Positions 1 to 5,361 of a stretch of DNA of 6,701 nt are shown here, piece after piece. The notes under the pieces were generated by a model that was not told the origin of the DNA, did no database searches, and saw only the letters and a program-made list of their open reading frames with translations. The stretch covers positions 1 through 6,701 of the forward strand of contig JAJAYV010000070.1 of NCBI GenBank assembly GCA_026786045.1, read 5' to 3'. How positions within the stretch are numbered: position 1 is the stretch's first letter; each line of letters begins with the position of its first letter. A program made the position numbers and the translations under genes. This DNA is from Frankiaceae bacterium (GTDB lineage Bacteria; Actinomycetota; Actinomycetes; Mycobacteriales; SCTD01).

Positions 1-360
1 GGGCTGCTCAGCTACGACCACGGGGTGCTGAAGCACATCAGCGATCCGCTGGCGGCGCTGCCGAGCCTGCACCCGGCCTGGGCCACCTGGGTGGCCCTGG
101 TGCTGTGGACCTCGCGCCGCCGCTGGGTGCGGGTGCTCGGCCTGCTGCACCCGGTGCTGACGCTGGCGGCGGTGCTGATGACTGGCAATCACTGGTACGT
201 CGATGCGGCGGCCGGTACGGCGCTGACCCTGCTCGTGGTCGTGGTCGTGCGTCTTGTCTGGCCTGCCAGCCCGCCCACCGACGGGGAGGGCGCCCACCGA
301 GCTGCGCGACGAACTCGCCGACGTGCCAGTGCCGAAAGGCCGGCTGCTCCGTGGCGCTGA
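1..360 (+). CDS. PAP2-superfamily membrane phosphatase, C-terminal part (partial at window start)
   Basis: The frame is open from base 1, so the N-terminus lies outside the window. The visible 119 residues carry two hallmark PAP2 motifs: PSLHPAWA (PSGH-like, near residue 20) and TGNHWYVDAAAG (H and D of the third phosphatase motif, near residue 65). In this family these form the active site that hydrolyses or transfers lipid phosphates in the membrane. Hydrophobic segments surround them (WVALVLW; VLTLAAVLM; ALTLLVVVVVRLVW), fitting an integral membrane enzyme of the PAP2_3/Aur1-like type. The last 30 residues after VRLVWPAS are arginine-rich with poor third-position GC. From base 299 another frame (ELRDELADVP..., stop 368-370) has better codon use, so one extra base around 291-296 may have changed the C-terminal tail. 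Substrate cannot be told. Confidence 0.85.
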   Translation, partial: GLLSYDHGVLKHISDPLAALPSLHPAWATWVALVLWTSRRRWVRVLGLLHPVLTLAAVLMTGNHWYVDAAAGTALTLLVVVVVRLVWPASPPTDGEGAHRAARRTRRRASAERPAAPWR

Positions 361-502
361 CCAGCGTTGATCGGGGCGCCGCCCGCGCGGTAGTCGTCGG
401 CTTGGTCTAGCTGCTGCAGCAGAGTGCGGCAGGCGTCCGCGACCGACGCCGGCACCTCGTAGGCACGCCCGACCGGACGCCCTCGCGATCACGGAGGACG
501 AG
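361..502. other. Intergenic stretch with a coding-like minus-strand remnant
   Basis: No intact gene is visible between the PAP2 stop and the excisionase start. On the minus strand, bases 476 down to about 371 read without a stop and with high third-position GC (VPASVADACRTLLQQLDQAD...), which looks like part of a helical protein. It matches no family I recognise and has no clear start or stop of its own. It may be a leftover of the decayed element or simply a shadow frame. A GGAGG-like sequence at 493-497 serves the excisionase start at 503. Confidence 0.3.
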
Positions 503-734
503 ATGGACAAGCTGCTGCTCACCCCGACCGAGGCCGCCACCGCCTTGGGCATCGGACGGTCCAAGGTCTACGAGCTCATGCAGACCGGTCAGCTCCGGTC
601 GGTCTACATGGGCGAGCAACTGCGCACAGCCAGCTGAGGTTCTCCACAGATGCGATCCACGAGCGCCCGGGCCCAGGTCGTACGGGATGAGCACCCCGAC
701 GGAGGTGCGTCGTGACGCGACGGTGAGCCGGTGA
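503..734 (+). pseudogene. xis: Excisionase / helix-turn-helix DNA-binding protein, frameshifted
   Basis: From ATG 503 (preceded by GGAGG at 493-497) the frame encodes an AlpA/Xis-like MerR-type winged helix: LLLTPTEAATALGIGRSKVYELMQ is the helix-turn-helix, followed by the wing start GQLRSVYMG. In the annotated frame it stops at 635-637 after only 44 residues. The family normally continues with a RxSTDAIHEF-like second half. Exactly this (QLRFSTDAIHERP) reads from 631 in the next frame, and a third frame from about 670 reads RSYGMSTPTEVRRDATVSR to a TGA at 732-734. Two single-base losses therefore split a roughly 76-residue protein. Its restored stop overlaps the restored integrase GTG at 731 (GTGA), a normal xis-int coupling. 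The 44-residue product would keep the helix-turn-helix but lose the wing. Confidence 0.75.
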
Positions 735-1847
735 GGGGTCGATTCTCAAGGACCCCAAGAACGGGCGCTGGTGGGCCTTGGTCGATGTCGGTTCTGACGC
801 GGCCGGGCGGCGACAGCGCAAGAAGGTCTCCGGCCGCAGCCGGGCCGAGGTGCTGCTGAAGATGCCCGAGGTGCAGCGCGACGCCGAGGACGGTCTGGCT
901 TCCGGCGGGCGGCACCTAACCGTCGCCGCGCTCGCCGAGGAGTGGCTGCGGCACCGCAGCGGCGAGCTGTCCGCCAGCACGCTGGAAGTACGAACGTGGG
1001 CGGTGCGCCAGCACCTGGTGCCCGCCCTCGGCGCCCGCCGGGTCCGGCAGCTCAGCGCCGAGGACGTGTCGCTGTTCCTGCAGGACCTGGTGGTCGCCGG
1101 CTACGCCCGGGGCCAGCCTGGACAAGGTTCGCGGCGTCCTCGTCCAGGTCCTCCGGCACGCCGAGCGGCAGGGCCTGGTCGCCCGCAACGTCGCCGCACT
1201 CGTCCCGACACCGGCTAGACCTCGAGCCGAGGGGCGGTCGCTGACCGTCGAGCAGGCGCGGCTCCTGCTGGAGGCGCGCACGGCCACCCGCTCGAGGCGT
1301 CGTTCGTGGATGGCCTGACGTGTGGGCTTAGGCCTGGGGAGCTGCTCGGGCTGGGCTGGGACAACGTCGACGTCGACCAGGGCCTGCTTCGTGTCAGCAG
1401 GGCGGTCAACCGCGTGGGCGCTCAGGTGCAGCTGGGCCCGACCAAGACCGCCTCGTCGCGGCGGCAGCTGCGACTGCCCGCCGCCGCCGAGAACGCTCTG
1501 CGGGATCACCGAGCGCGCCCGCTGGCCCAGCAGAGGCTGATGGGGGAGCACTGGCAAGACCTCGGACTGGTCTTTCCGACCGGCCGCGGGAGCTTGCTCG
1601 ACCCCGCCAACCTGCGCCGGTCCCTGCGCACCGTCACCGAGCAGGCCGGCCTCGGGCGCTGGCACCCCCACGAGCTTCGGCACTCCGTGGCCAGCCTGCT
1701 GTCCGCGGCCGGCGTGCCGCTCGAGGAGGTCGCCGACGTGCTCGGGCACGCCAGCACCCGGGTGACCTACGCGACATACCGACACCGCACGACGCCGAGG
1801 CGGCCGCCGGGCCGATGGACCAGCTGCTGCTATCGCCCCGAACCTGA
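731..1847 (+). pseudogene. int: Tyrosine recombinase (phage-type integrase), multiply frameshifted
   Basis: Four frame changes reconstruct a protein of about 370 residues, usual for this family. GTG 731 plus one G missing from the G run at 735-738 opens GSILKDPKNGRWWALVDV (arm-binding N-terminus). The core-binding domain follows (LAEEWLRHRSGELSASTLEVRT). One extra G at about 1108-1111 shifts to SLDKVRGVLVQVLRHAERQGLVARN; one base missing at about 1278-1283 returns to HPLEASFVDGLTCGLRPGELLGL. All catalytic residues remain: Arg at 1330, Lys at 1444, His-x-x-Arg (HELR, 1669-1680), His at 1747 and Tyr at 1777 in TYATYRH. A last missing base near 1789 leads to DAEAAAGPMDQLLLSPRT and the family-like stop at 1845-1847; the present frame runs on to 1854. 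The longest unbroken piece (1306-1854) holds the catalytic domain without the DNA-binding half, so activity is unlikely. Confidence 0.85.
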
Positions 1848-1867
1848 TATCTGATAATCTGATGTTT
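1844..1867 (+). promoter_or_regulatory. Promoter/operator of the vapBC pair
   Basis: This AT-rich island in otherwise GC-rich DNA holds three direct CTGAT units (1844-1848, 1851-1855, 1859-1863), spaced 7 and 8 bases, and a GATATC palindrome at 1846-1851. GATAAT at 1853-1858 is one base from the -10 consensus and ends 9 bases before ATG 1868, so transcription would begin at or next to that codon (leaderless). Toxin-antitoxin operons are typically repressed by the antitoxin complex at such repeats. No convincing -35 is seen. Confidence 0.5.
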
Positions 1868-2116
1868 ATGCGCACTGTGACAGCCACCGAAGCGAGCCGA
1901 TCCTTCGCCGCGTTGCTCGACGAGGTCGAGCGCGGAGAGACCGTGGTCGTCACCCGCGGTGGCAAGCGAGTTGCCTTCATCGGCCCGGCCTCCGTCGGCA
2001 ACGGGGCCGAGGTCATGGCACTGCTCTCCCTCGACGTTGACGAGGACTTCGCCGCCGACATCGCCGCGGCCCGCGGCGCCGTGACGCTGGAGGCGCCGGC
2101 GTGGCCCGCCGACTGA
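1868..2116 (+). CDS. vapB: Antitoxin of a VapBC-type pair, Phd/YefM-like
   Basis: This is an 82-residue protein starting MRTVTATEASRSFAALLDEVERGETVVVTRGGKRVAFIGPA, the classic Phd/YefM N-terminal dimerisation and DNA-binding fold (TATEASRSF helix, then the ERGETVVVTRGGKRVA strands). The acidic C-terminal part (LSLDVDEDFAADIAAARG) ends in PAWPAD and would bind and block the toxin. ATG 1862 (two residues longer) is an alternative; I prefer 1868 because the -10-like GATAAT places the transcript start there and no ribosome site precedes either codon. The gene overlaps the toxin start by 16 bases, so the two are translationally coupled. The frame is intact, in contrast to the broken xis and int just upstream. 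Confidence 0.88.
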   Translation: MRTVTATEASRSFAALLDEVERGETVVVTRGGKRVAFIGPASVGNGAEVMALLSLDVDEDFAADIAAARGAVTLEAPAWPAD

Positions 2117-2505
2117 TCCTCGACACCGGCGTCCTGGGCGCGGCTGAAAGGGCCCGGGCGTCGCTGGGCGAGGTGGTGCGACCGGACGATGACGTAGCCA
2201 TCGCAGCTGTCTCGGTCGCTGAGCTGCGGACGGGCGTCGAGCTCGCGTCCGCGAACCGGCGGGACGCCCGCGAGGCCTTCCTCGAGCAGGTCCTGAGGCT
2301 GATCCCGGTCGAGAGCTACGACGTGGCAGTGGCGCAGGTTCACGGCTCGCTCCTGGCGGTCGTCCATCGAGATGGCGTCCAGCGCGGGGCCCACGACCTG
2401 ATCATCGCGGCGACGGCCGCGGCGACGAAGCGCACTGTGGTCACCCTCGACCGCGGCGCCCGCTTCGGCGACCTCCCTGGCGTCGAATGCCTCGAGCTCA
2501 GCTGA
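2101..2505 (+). CDS. vapC: VapC-type PIN-domain ribonuclease toxin
   Basis: This 134-residue PIN-domain protein is of usual VapC length. The four acidic metal-binding residues of the family are present: D8 in LILDTGVL, E41 in VAELRTG, D99 in GAHDLIIAATA and D117 in VVTLDRGARF, followed by the typical GDLPGVECLEL ending. VapC toxins are Mg2+-dependent RNases, usually cutting tRNA or rRNA at specific sites; the target cannot be told from sequence. The GTG start is set by GGAGG at 2089-2093, seven bases upstream, inside the antitoxin gene. All key residues and the frame are intact, so the toxin should be active when its antitoxin is lost. Position between int and the tRNA attachment site suggests it was cargo that stabilised the element. 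Confidence 0.9.
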   Translation: MARRLILDTGVLGAAERARASLGEVVRPDDDVAIAAVSVAELRTGVELASANRRDAREAFLEQVLRLIPVESYDVAVAQVHGSLLAVVHRDGVQRGAHDLIIAATAAATKRTVVTLDRGARFGDLPGVECLELS

Positions 2506-2741
2506 GGATCGACGGGTCCTCACGTCTCAGACCAGGTGCCGTTCGGCCTGCGGGCACGCCCGCACGTTCGTGAGATGCGGCGTGCGGTGCGGTCTGTACG
2601 CGGTCGTGGTTCCGCACCAGCGGCGGGTGCAGGCGACCATCGGCGCGGACGAGATCCGGGCGCCAGGTCGGCAGCCGCTCGACGTCCGGACGACCCGGCG
2701 CGGACGGTTCCAGACGACCCCGAACGGCGGTGACTCTGCGA
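2506..2741. other. Gene-poor stretch between vapC and the att-proximal repeats
   Basis: I see no gene with a convincing start and family match here. One plus-strand frame (about 2522 to the TAG near 2744) is open with high third-position GC and reads RCGVRCGLYAVVVPHQRRVQ in its middle, with several cysteines. It has no ribosome site and no family I recognise, so it may be a remnant or chance in GC-rich DNA. No clear terminator follows vapC. Confidence 0.3.
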
Positions 2742-2768
2742 GGTAGGTGGCTACCACTTTGGCTACCA
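2742..2768. repeat. Direct repeat TGGCTACCA x2 with small hairpin, candidate integrase arm sites
   Basis: TGGCTACCA occurs at 2748-2756 and again at 2760-2768, spaced 12 bases. The first copy also closes a hairpin (GGTAG 2742-2746 with CTACC 2751-2755). ACTTTG is likewise repeated at 2756-2761 and 2775-2780. The cluster lies about 60 bases beyond the 3' end of tRNA-Val(GAC), where tyrosine integrases of tRNA-targeting elements bind arm-type repeats. The function is inferred from position and repeat structure. Confidence 0.4.
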
Positions 2769-2790
2769 GTAGTGACTTTGTGATCTTGCG

Positions 2791-2807
2791 GGGGGAGCCA
2801 CACCCCC
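2791..2807 (-). terminator. Possible weak terminator hairpin after the tRNA cluster
   Basis: GGGGG at 2791-2795 pairs with CCCCC at 2803-2807 around a 7-base loop, just downstream of the minus-strand tRNA-Val. No T tract follows on the minus strand, so it is at best a weak, non-canonical terminator. It could equally belong to the attachment-site region. Confidence 0.25.
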
Positions 2808-2827
2808 TCTGACCTGACGTTTTCGTG

Positions 2828-2901
2828 TGGGCGATACAGGACTTGAACCTGTGACCTCTTCCGTGTCAGGGAAGCGCGCTACCAGACTGCGCCAATCGCC
2901 C
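2828..2901 (-). tRNA. tRNA-Val(GAC)
   Basis: The minus strand folds as a full cloverleaf. The acceptor stem is GGGCGAT/ATCGCCC with discriminator A at 2828; the D arm is GCGC...GCGC. The anticodon stem CTTCC/GGAAG has loop CTGACAC, giving anticodon GAC. The T arm is ACAGG-TTCAAGT-CCTGT. CCA is not encoded. It is the last gene of the Gly-Cys-Val cluster in transcription order, and its 3' end faces the xis-int-vapBC relic, making it the likely integration target. Confidence 0.96.
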
Positions 2902-2934
2902 GAGCGTGTTCAGTTGTGGCCGTCCGTCACTGAG

Positions 2935-3006
2935 AGGCCGGGGCGGGAATCGAACCCGCGTACAGGGCTTTGCAGGCCCTTGCCTAAGCCACTCGGCCAC
3001 CCGGCC
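2935..3006 (-). tRNA. tRNA-Cys(GCA)
   Basis: The acceptor stem is GGCCGGG/CCCGGCC with discriminator T (U in RNA) at 2935, a known cysteine identity element. The anticodon loop CTGCAAA gives GCA. The T arm carries GGGTTCGATTCCC. CCA is not encoded. It lies 33 bases downstream of tRNA-Val's 5' side and is presumably co-transcribed with its neighbours. Confidence 0.96.
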
Positions 3007-3040
3007 AGACGTTCGGTGCCCCCACAGGGGGCGCCTTCCG

Positions 3041-3112
3041 AGCGGATGACGGGATTCGAACCCGCGACCCCAACCTTGGCAAGGTTGTGCTCTACCACTG
3101 AGCCACATCCGC
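3041..3112 (-). tRNA. tRNA-Gly(GCC)
   Basis: The acceptor stem is GCGGATG/CATCCGC with discriminator T (U in RNA) at 3041. The anticodon stem is CAACC/GGTTG with loop TTGCCAA, giving anticodon GCC. The T arm is GCGGG-TTCGAAT-CCCGT. CCA is not encoded. It is the first of the three clustered tRNAs in transcription order. Confidence 0.96.
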
Positions 3113-3150
3113 ATGCGCCACCGACCTGTGCAGGCCTGGCGACGGGAAGA

Positions 3151-3156
3151 ACCCTA
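3151..3156 (-). promoter_or_regulatory. Probable -10 element of the Gly-Cys-Val tRNA operon
   Basis: On the minus strand TAGGGT lies 38 bases upstream of tRNA-Gly, a plausible actinobacterial -10 for a stable-RNA operon. The -35 region falls inside the 3' end of the SsgB-like gene and shows no good TTGAC match. Confidence 0.4.
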
Positions 3157-3166
3157 GCAGAGCCGC

Positions 3167-3604
3167 TCAGGTCTCGGGCTCTGCCCACAGCAGGAGGGCG
3201 AGCTCGGCATCGACGTCGACATGGCTGCTCTCGCCGCCCGTGGGGACCGCCTGGTAGGTCCGGCCGAGGAACTCCATGAGGTCGCCCAGCGGCACCTCGA
3301 ACAGGGCCCGACCTGACGGGGAGGACAGCGAGAGGCAGACGACCGCGCCGGTGTCGCCGGCGGACGGCCACACCTGGACGTCGCCCTCGCCGGCGGGCAC
3401 GGAGACGCCGTCCGAGAGCAGCTGCCGGGCGAAGGTCCACTGGACCACGTCGCCCCCGGCCGCGCCGGTGTGGAAGGCCACGGTCACGGCGTAGGGATCC
3501 GTCACGTCGTAGTCGAGGTCTGCGCGGACGGGGAGCGCGGCGGCTCCCGGGACGACGAGGCGGAGCTGGAGCTCCGAGCTGACCGAGGTCGGGCGGGTGG
3601 TCAT
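3167..3604 (-). CDS. ssgB: SsgA-family sporulation/cell-division regulator, SsgB-like
   Basis: This 145-residue protein has the SsgA-like core throughout: ELQLRLVVPG, LPVRADLDYDVTDPYAVTVAFHTG, VQWTFARQLLSDG, GDVQVWPS, VVCLSLSSPSGRALFEVP, and the C-terminal DVDAELALLL. In Streptomyces, SsgB with SsgA positions FtsZ rings for sporulation septation; the family is confined to Actinobacteria with complex morphology. It is a soluble protein with no membrane segment. I use ATG 3604 because GGAGAGG (3613-3619 on this strand's complement) sits 8 bases upstream and MTTRPTSVSSELQL aligns with the family's start. A longer frame back to 3712 lacks family-like sequence. It lies upstream of the tRNA cluster on the same strand and diverges from the sigma-factor operon. 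Paralogue assignment to SsgB rather than another SsgA-like protein is probable but not certain. Confidence 0.9.
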   Translation of the reverse strand: MTTRPTSVSSELQLRLVVPGAAALPVRADLDYDVTDPYAVTVAFHTGAAGGDVVQWTFARQLLSDGVSVPAGEGDVQVWPSAGDTGAVVCLSLSSPSGRALFEVPLGDLMEFLGRTYQAVPTGGESSHVDVDAELALLLWAEPET

Positions 3605-3807
3605 GGCTCGGGCCTCTCCAACGTGGGGGCCGGCGCGGCCCCGTCTGGTCTCCGGGTTCCCCGCTGGCGCCGCCGCTGAACCCCGCGAGGGGCGGGGGAA
3701 GGGAGCTTTCACCCGTACGGCGGGGTCGTCCGCCCCGTCTCCGTGCAGCGACGACCGGTTCGCGGCGTACGATCACGCCTCTTGTGACGCACGCCGCGGC
3801 CGGCCAC

Positions 3808-3835
3808 CCATCCGGCCGTTCCCCGGCTGCGAAGA
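3808..3835 (+). promoter_or_regulatory. Candidate SigK-type autoregulatory promoter
   Basis: CCATCC at 3808-3813 matches the -35 reported for mycobacterial SigK promoters (CCATCC with a CCGAAT -10). GCGAAG at 3829-3834 matches four of six -10 bases. The spacer is 15 bases, slightly shorter than reported. Transcription would start near 3841, just before the sigma-factor gene. ECF sigma operons are commonly self-activated. An alternative housekeeping -10 is TACGAT at 3768-3773. Confidence 0.4.
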
Positions 3836-3853
3836 CCCAGGGTGAGGACCTCG

Positions 3854-4522
3854 ATGACGCTGCCGCGACCGACCGGGGCGTCCGCGGCCGCAGCACCGGT
3901 CGCCGTGCCGATCGGCGCCGACTACGAGGGTCAGGACGACCGGTCGCTCGTCGCGCAGGTGGCCGAGGGCGACGGCGGGGCGCTCGAAGCCCTCTACGCC
4001 CGCTACGGCCGGGCCTGCTACGGCCTGGCCCGGCGCATCCTCGTCGACGAGCAGCTGGCGCTGGACGCGGTGCAGGAGGTGTTCCTCACGGTCTGGCGGG
4101 ACGCCTCGCGGTTCGATGCCACGCGCGGCGCCTTCTCGACGTGGCTGCTGTCCATGACCCACCACAAGGCGGTCGACAGCGTCCGCCGCGAGGAGAACCT
4201 TCGCAAGCGGCGCACCACCGACGAGGCGCTCGAGGTCACCGAGTCCGACGCGCCCCGCGTCGAGGACGCCGTGTGGTCGCTGCTGCGCCGCGAGCGGGTA
4301 CGCGAGGTGCTCAGGACGCTGCCCGAGCCGCAGCGCGAGGCGCTGACGCTGGCCTACTTCGGTGGCTACACGCAGCGCGAGATCGCCGGGCTGACGAGCA
4401 CCCCGCTCGGCACCGTCAAGACCCGGATGCTCGCCGGGATGCGCCGGATGAAGGAGTCCCTCGACGGGATGTCGAACGCCGCCGGCGGCCAGGAGCCGCC
4501 CGACCGGAGAAGCGGACGATGA
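3854..4522 (+). CDS. sigK: ECF RNA polymerase sigma factor, SigK-like
   Basis: This 222-residue protein is a two-domain ECF sigma factor. Region 2 runs from about residue 45 to 115 (LYARYGRACYGLARRILVD, AVQEVFLTVWRDASRFD, STWLLSMTHHKAVDSVRREE) and binds core polymerase and the -10. Region 4 runs from about 150 to 205 (LRTLPEPQREALTLAYFGGYTQREIA, TPLGTVKTRMLAGMRRMKESL) and is the -35-binding helix-turn-helix. ATG 3854 has GAGG six bases upstream; GTG 3842 would fit a leaderless transcript and cannot be excluded. Its stop overlaps the anti-sigma start (ATGA, 4519-4522). The partner is an RskA-type protein, which supports a SigK-like assignment. Regulation would be by release from the membrane anti-sigma factor. 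The regulon and inducing signal are unknown here. Confidence 0.9.
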   Translation: MTLPRPTGASAAAAPVAVPIGADYEGQDDRSLVAQVAEGDGGALEALYARYGRACYGLARRILVDEQLALDAVQEVFLTVWRDASRFDATRGAFSTWLLSMTHHKAVDSVRREENLRKRRTTDEALEVTESDAPRVEDAVWSLLRRERVREVLRTLPEPQREALTLAYFGGYTQREIAGLTSTPLGTVKTRMLAGMRRMKESLDGMSNAAGGQEPPDRRSGR

Positions 4523-5316
4523 CGCGGCACGACGAGCACGTGCGCTTCGAGGAGCTGGCGGCCGGCCACGCGCTGCACGCCCTCGAGCCCGAGGACGAGC
4601 AGCTGTTCCGCGCCCACCTGGCCGGCTGCGCGCGGTGCGAGCGCGCCCTCGACGAGCACGCCGGCGCCCTGGCCCACCTGGCCTACGCGCCGGACGCGGC
4701 TGAGCCGCCGCCGTCGCTGCTAGAGGGGATCCGGGCTGGGGTGCTGGCCTCCGGACGCGAGGCGAGCTTCCCGTCGCCGGTCGTCGAGGAGCAGCCCGTG
4801 CAGCTCGACGAGGTGCGCCGCCGCCGTGATGCCTCGCGGCTGCGCCGTGCCGGCACGCTGACCGGCATCGCGGCCGCCGCCGCACTCGTCGTCAGCCTCG
4901 GCGTGTGGAACGTCGGGCTCCGGCAGGACCGCGACGCCCAGGCGGAGTTCAGCGCGCGGATATCGGCGGCGGTCAGCCAGCTGCGCGACGAGGACACCGA
5001 GACGGTCCCACTGCGCGGTGGGGCCGGCGAGGTCGTCGCCGTTGCGCTGGTGCGCGGCGACGAGATGTCGCTGGTGCTCGACGGCCTTCCTGTCAACGAC
5101 GCGGCGACGACCTACGTCGTCTGGAGCGAGAGCAGCCTGGGGGACAAGTGGGCGGTGGGCGCGTTCGACGTGACCATGGACGGCCTCGACGTGCGGGATG
5201 GCCTGCGGCTGCAGACGAGCGTCACCGACGTCACCCGCTACCTCGTGACGATGGAGCAGGGGGACAGCGCGCCGGCCATCCCCACGCTCCCGGTGCTCGC
5301 CGCCGGGACCGTCTGA
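4519..5316 (+). CDS. rskA: RskA-like transmembrane anti-sigma factor
   Basis: This 265-residue protein pairs with the sigma factor upstream. The N-terminal cytoplasmic anti-sigma domain contains the zinc-binding HxxxCxxC motif (H33, C37, C40 in RAHLAGCARCERAL). A basic stretch (RRRRDASRLRR) precedes one transmembrane helix at about residues 113-134 (LTGIAAAAALVVSLGVWNVGL). The external C-terminal half has the anti-sigma-K/RskA domain (AVALVRGDEMSLVLDGLPV, TTYVVWSES, KWAVGAFDV). In characterised cases such proteins hold the sigma factor at the membrane and are destroyed by regulated intramembrane proteolysis. ATG 4519 is served by GGAGA at 4506-4510 and overlaps the sigma stop by four bases, indicating coupled synthesis at matched amounts. 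Confidence 0.9.
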   Translation: MTRHDEHVRFEELAAGHALHALEPEDEQLFRAHLAGCARCERALDEHAGALAHLAYAPDAAEPPPSLLEGIRAGVLASGREASFPSPVVEEQPVQLDEVRRRRDASRLRRAGTLTGIAAAAALVVSLGVWNVGLRQDRDAQAEFSARISAAVSQLRDEDTETVPLRGGAGEVVAVALVRGDEMSLVLDGLPVNDAATTYVVWSESSLGDKWAVGAFDVTMDGLDVRDGLRLQTSVTDVTRYLVTMEQGDSAPAIPTLPVLAAGTV

Positions 5317-5361
5317 GCCGTGGAGACCGCGGCGACCACGGGCGTGCGGCAGGATGGTGCG

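Larger units (their letters stand above)
503..2790 (+). mobile_element. Relic of a tRNA-Val-integrated actinobacterial element (xis-int-vapBC)
   Basis: Gene order xis, int, vapB, vapC, repeat cluster, tRNA 3' end is that of the attachment-site-proximal end of actinobacterial integrative elements and integrated plasmids, in which xis and int are transcribed toward attP and the element inserts into the 3' end of a tRNA gene. Here xis and int are frameshifted but the toxin-antitoxin pair is intact. The left boundary is not visible: I could not find a second copy of the tRNA-Val(GAC) 3' end in bases 1-502. No replication or transfer genes are present, so most of the element is gone or lies elsewhere. 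Exact ends are inferred; the right end should lie at or next to 2828. Confidence 0.55.

Noticed and set aside
916..2523. Long minus-strand open frame of 535 codons
   Set aside because: It runs antisense to integrase, vapB and vapC, with arginine/proline-rich composition typical of shadow frames in GC-rich DNA.
2827..3279. Plus-strand open frame of 150 codons across the tRNA cluster (TGLEPVTSS, RESNPRTG, TGFEPATPT)
   Set aside because: It is the antisense translation of the three tRNA genes, a well-known source of spurious proteins; the tRNAs explain the sequence.
3605..3712. Longer start for the SsgB-like protein at 3712
   Set aside because: The extra 36 residues do not resemble the family, and GGAGAGG precedes ATG 3604 at proper spacing.
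3784..4518. Extension of the anti-sigma frame far upstream of ATG 4519
   Set aside because: The upstream part lies in the wrong frame of the sigma factor and is Arg/Gly-rich; ATG 4519 has a ribosome site and the usual ATGA overlap.
3773..4885. Long minus-strand open frame of 370 codons opposite sigK-rskA
   Set aside because: It lies antisense to two well-supported genes and has low-complexity Arg/Ala/Pro composition.
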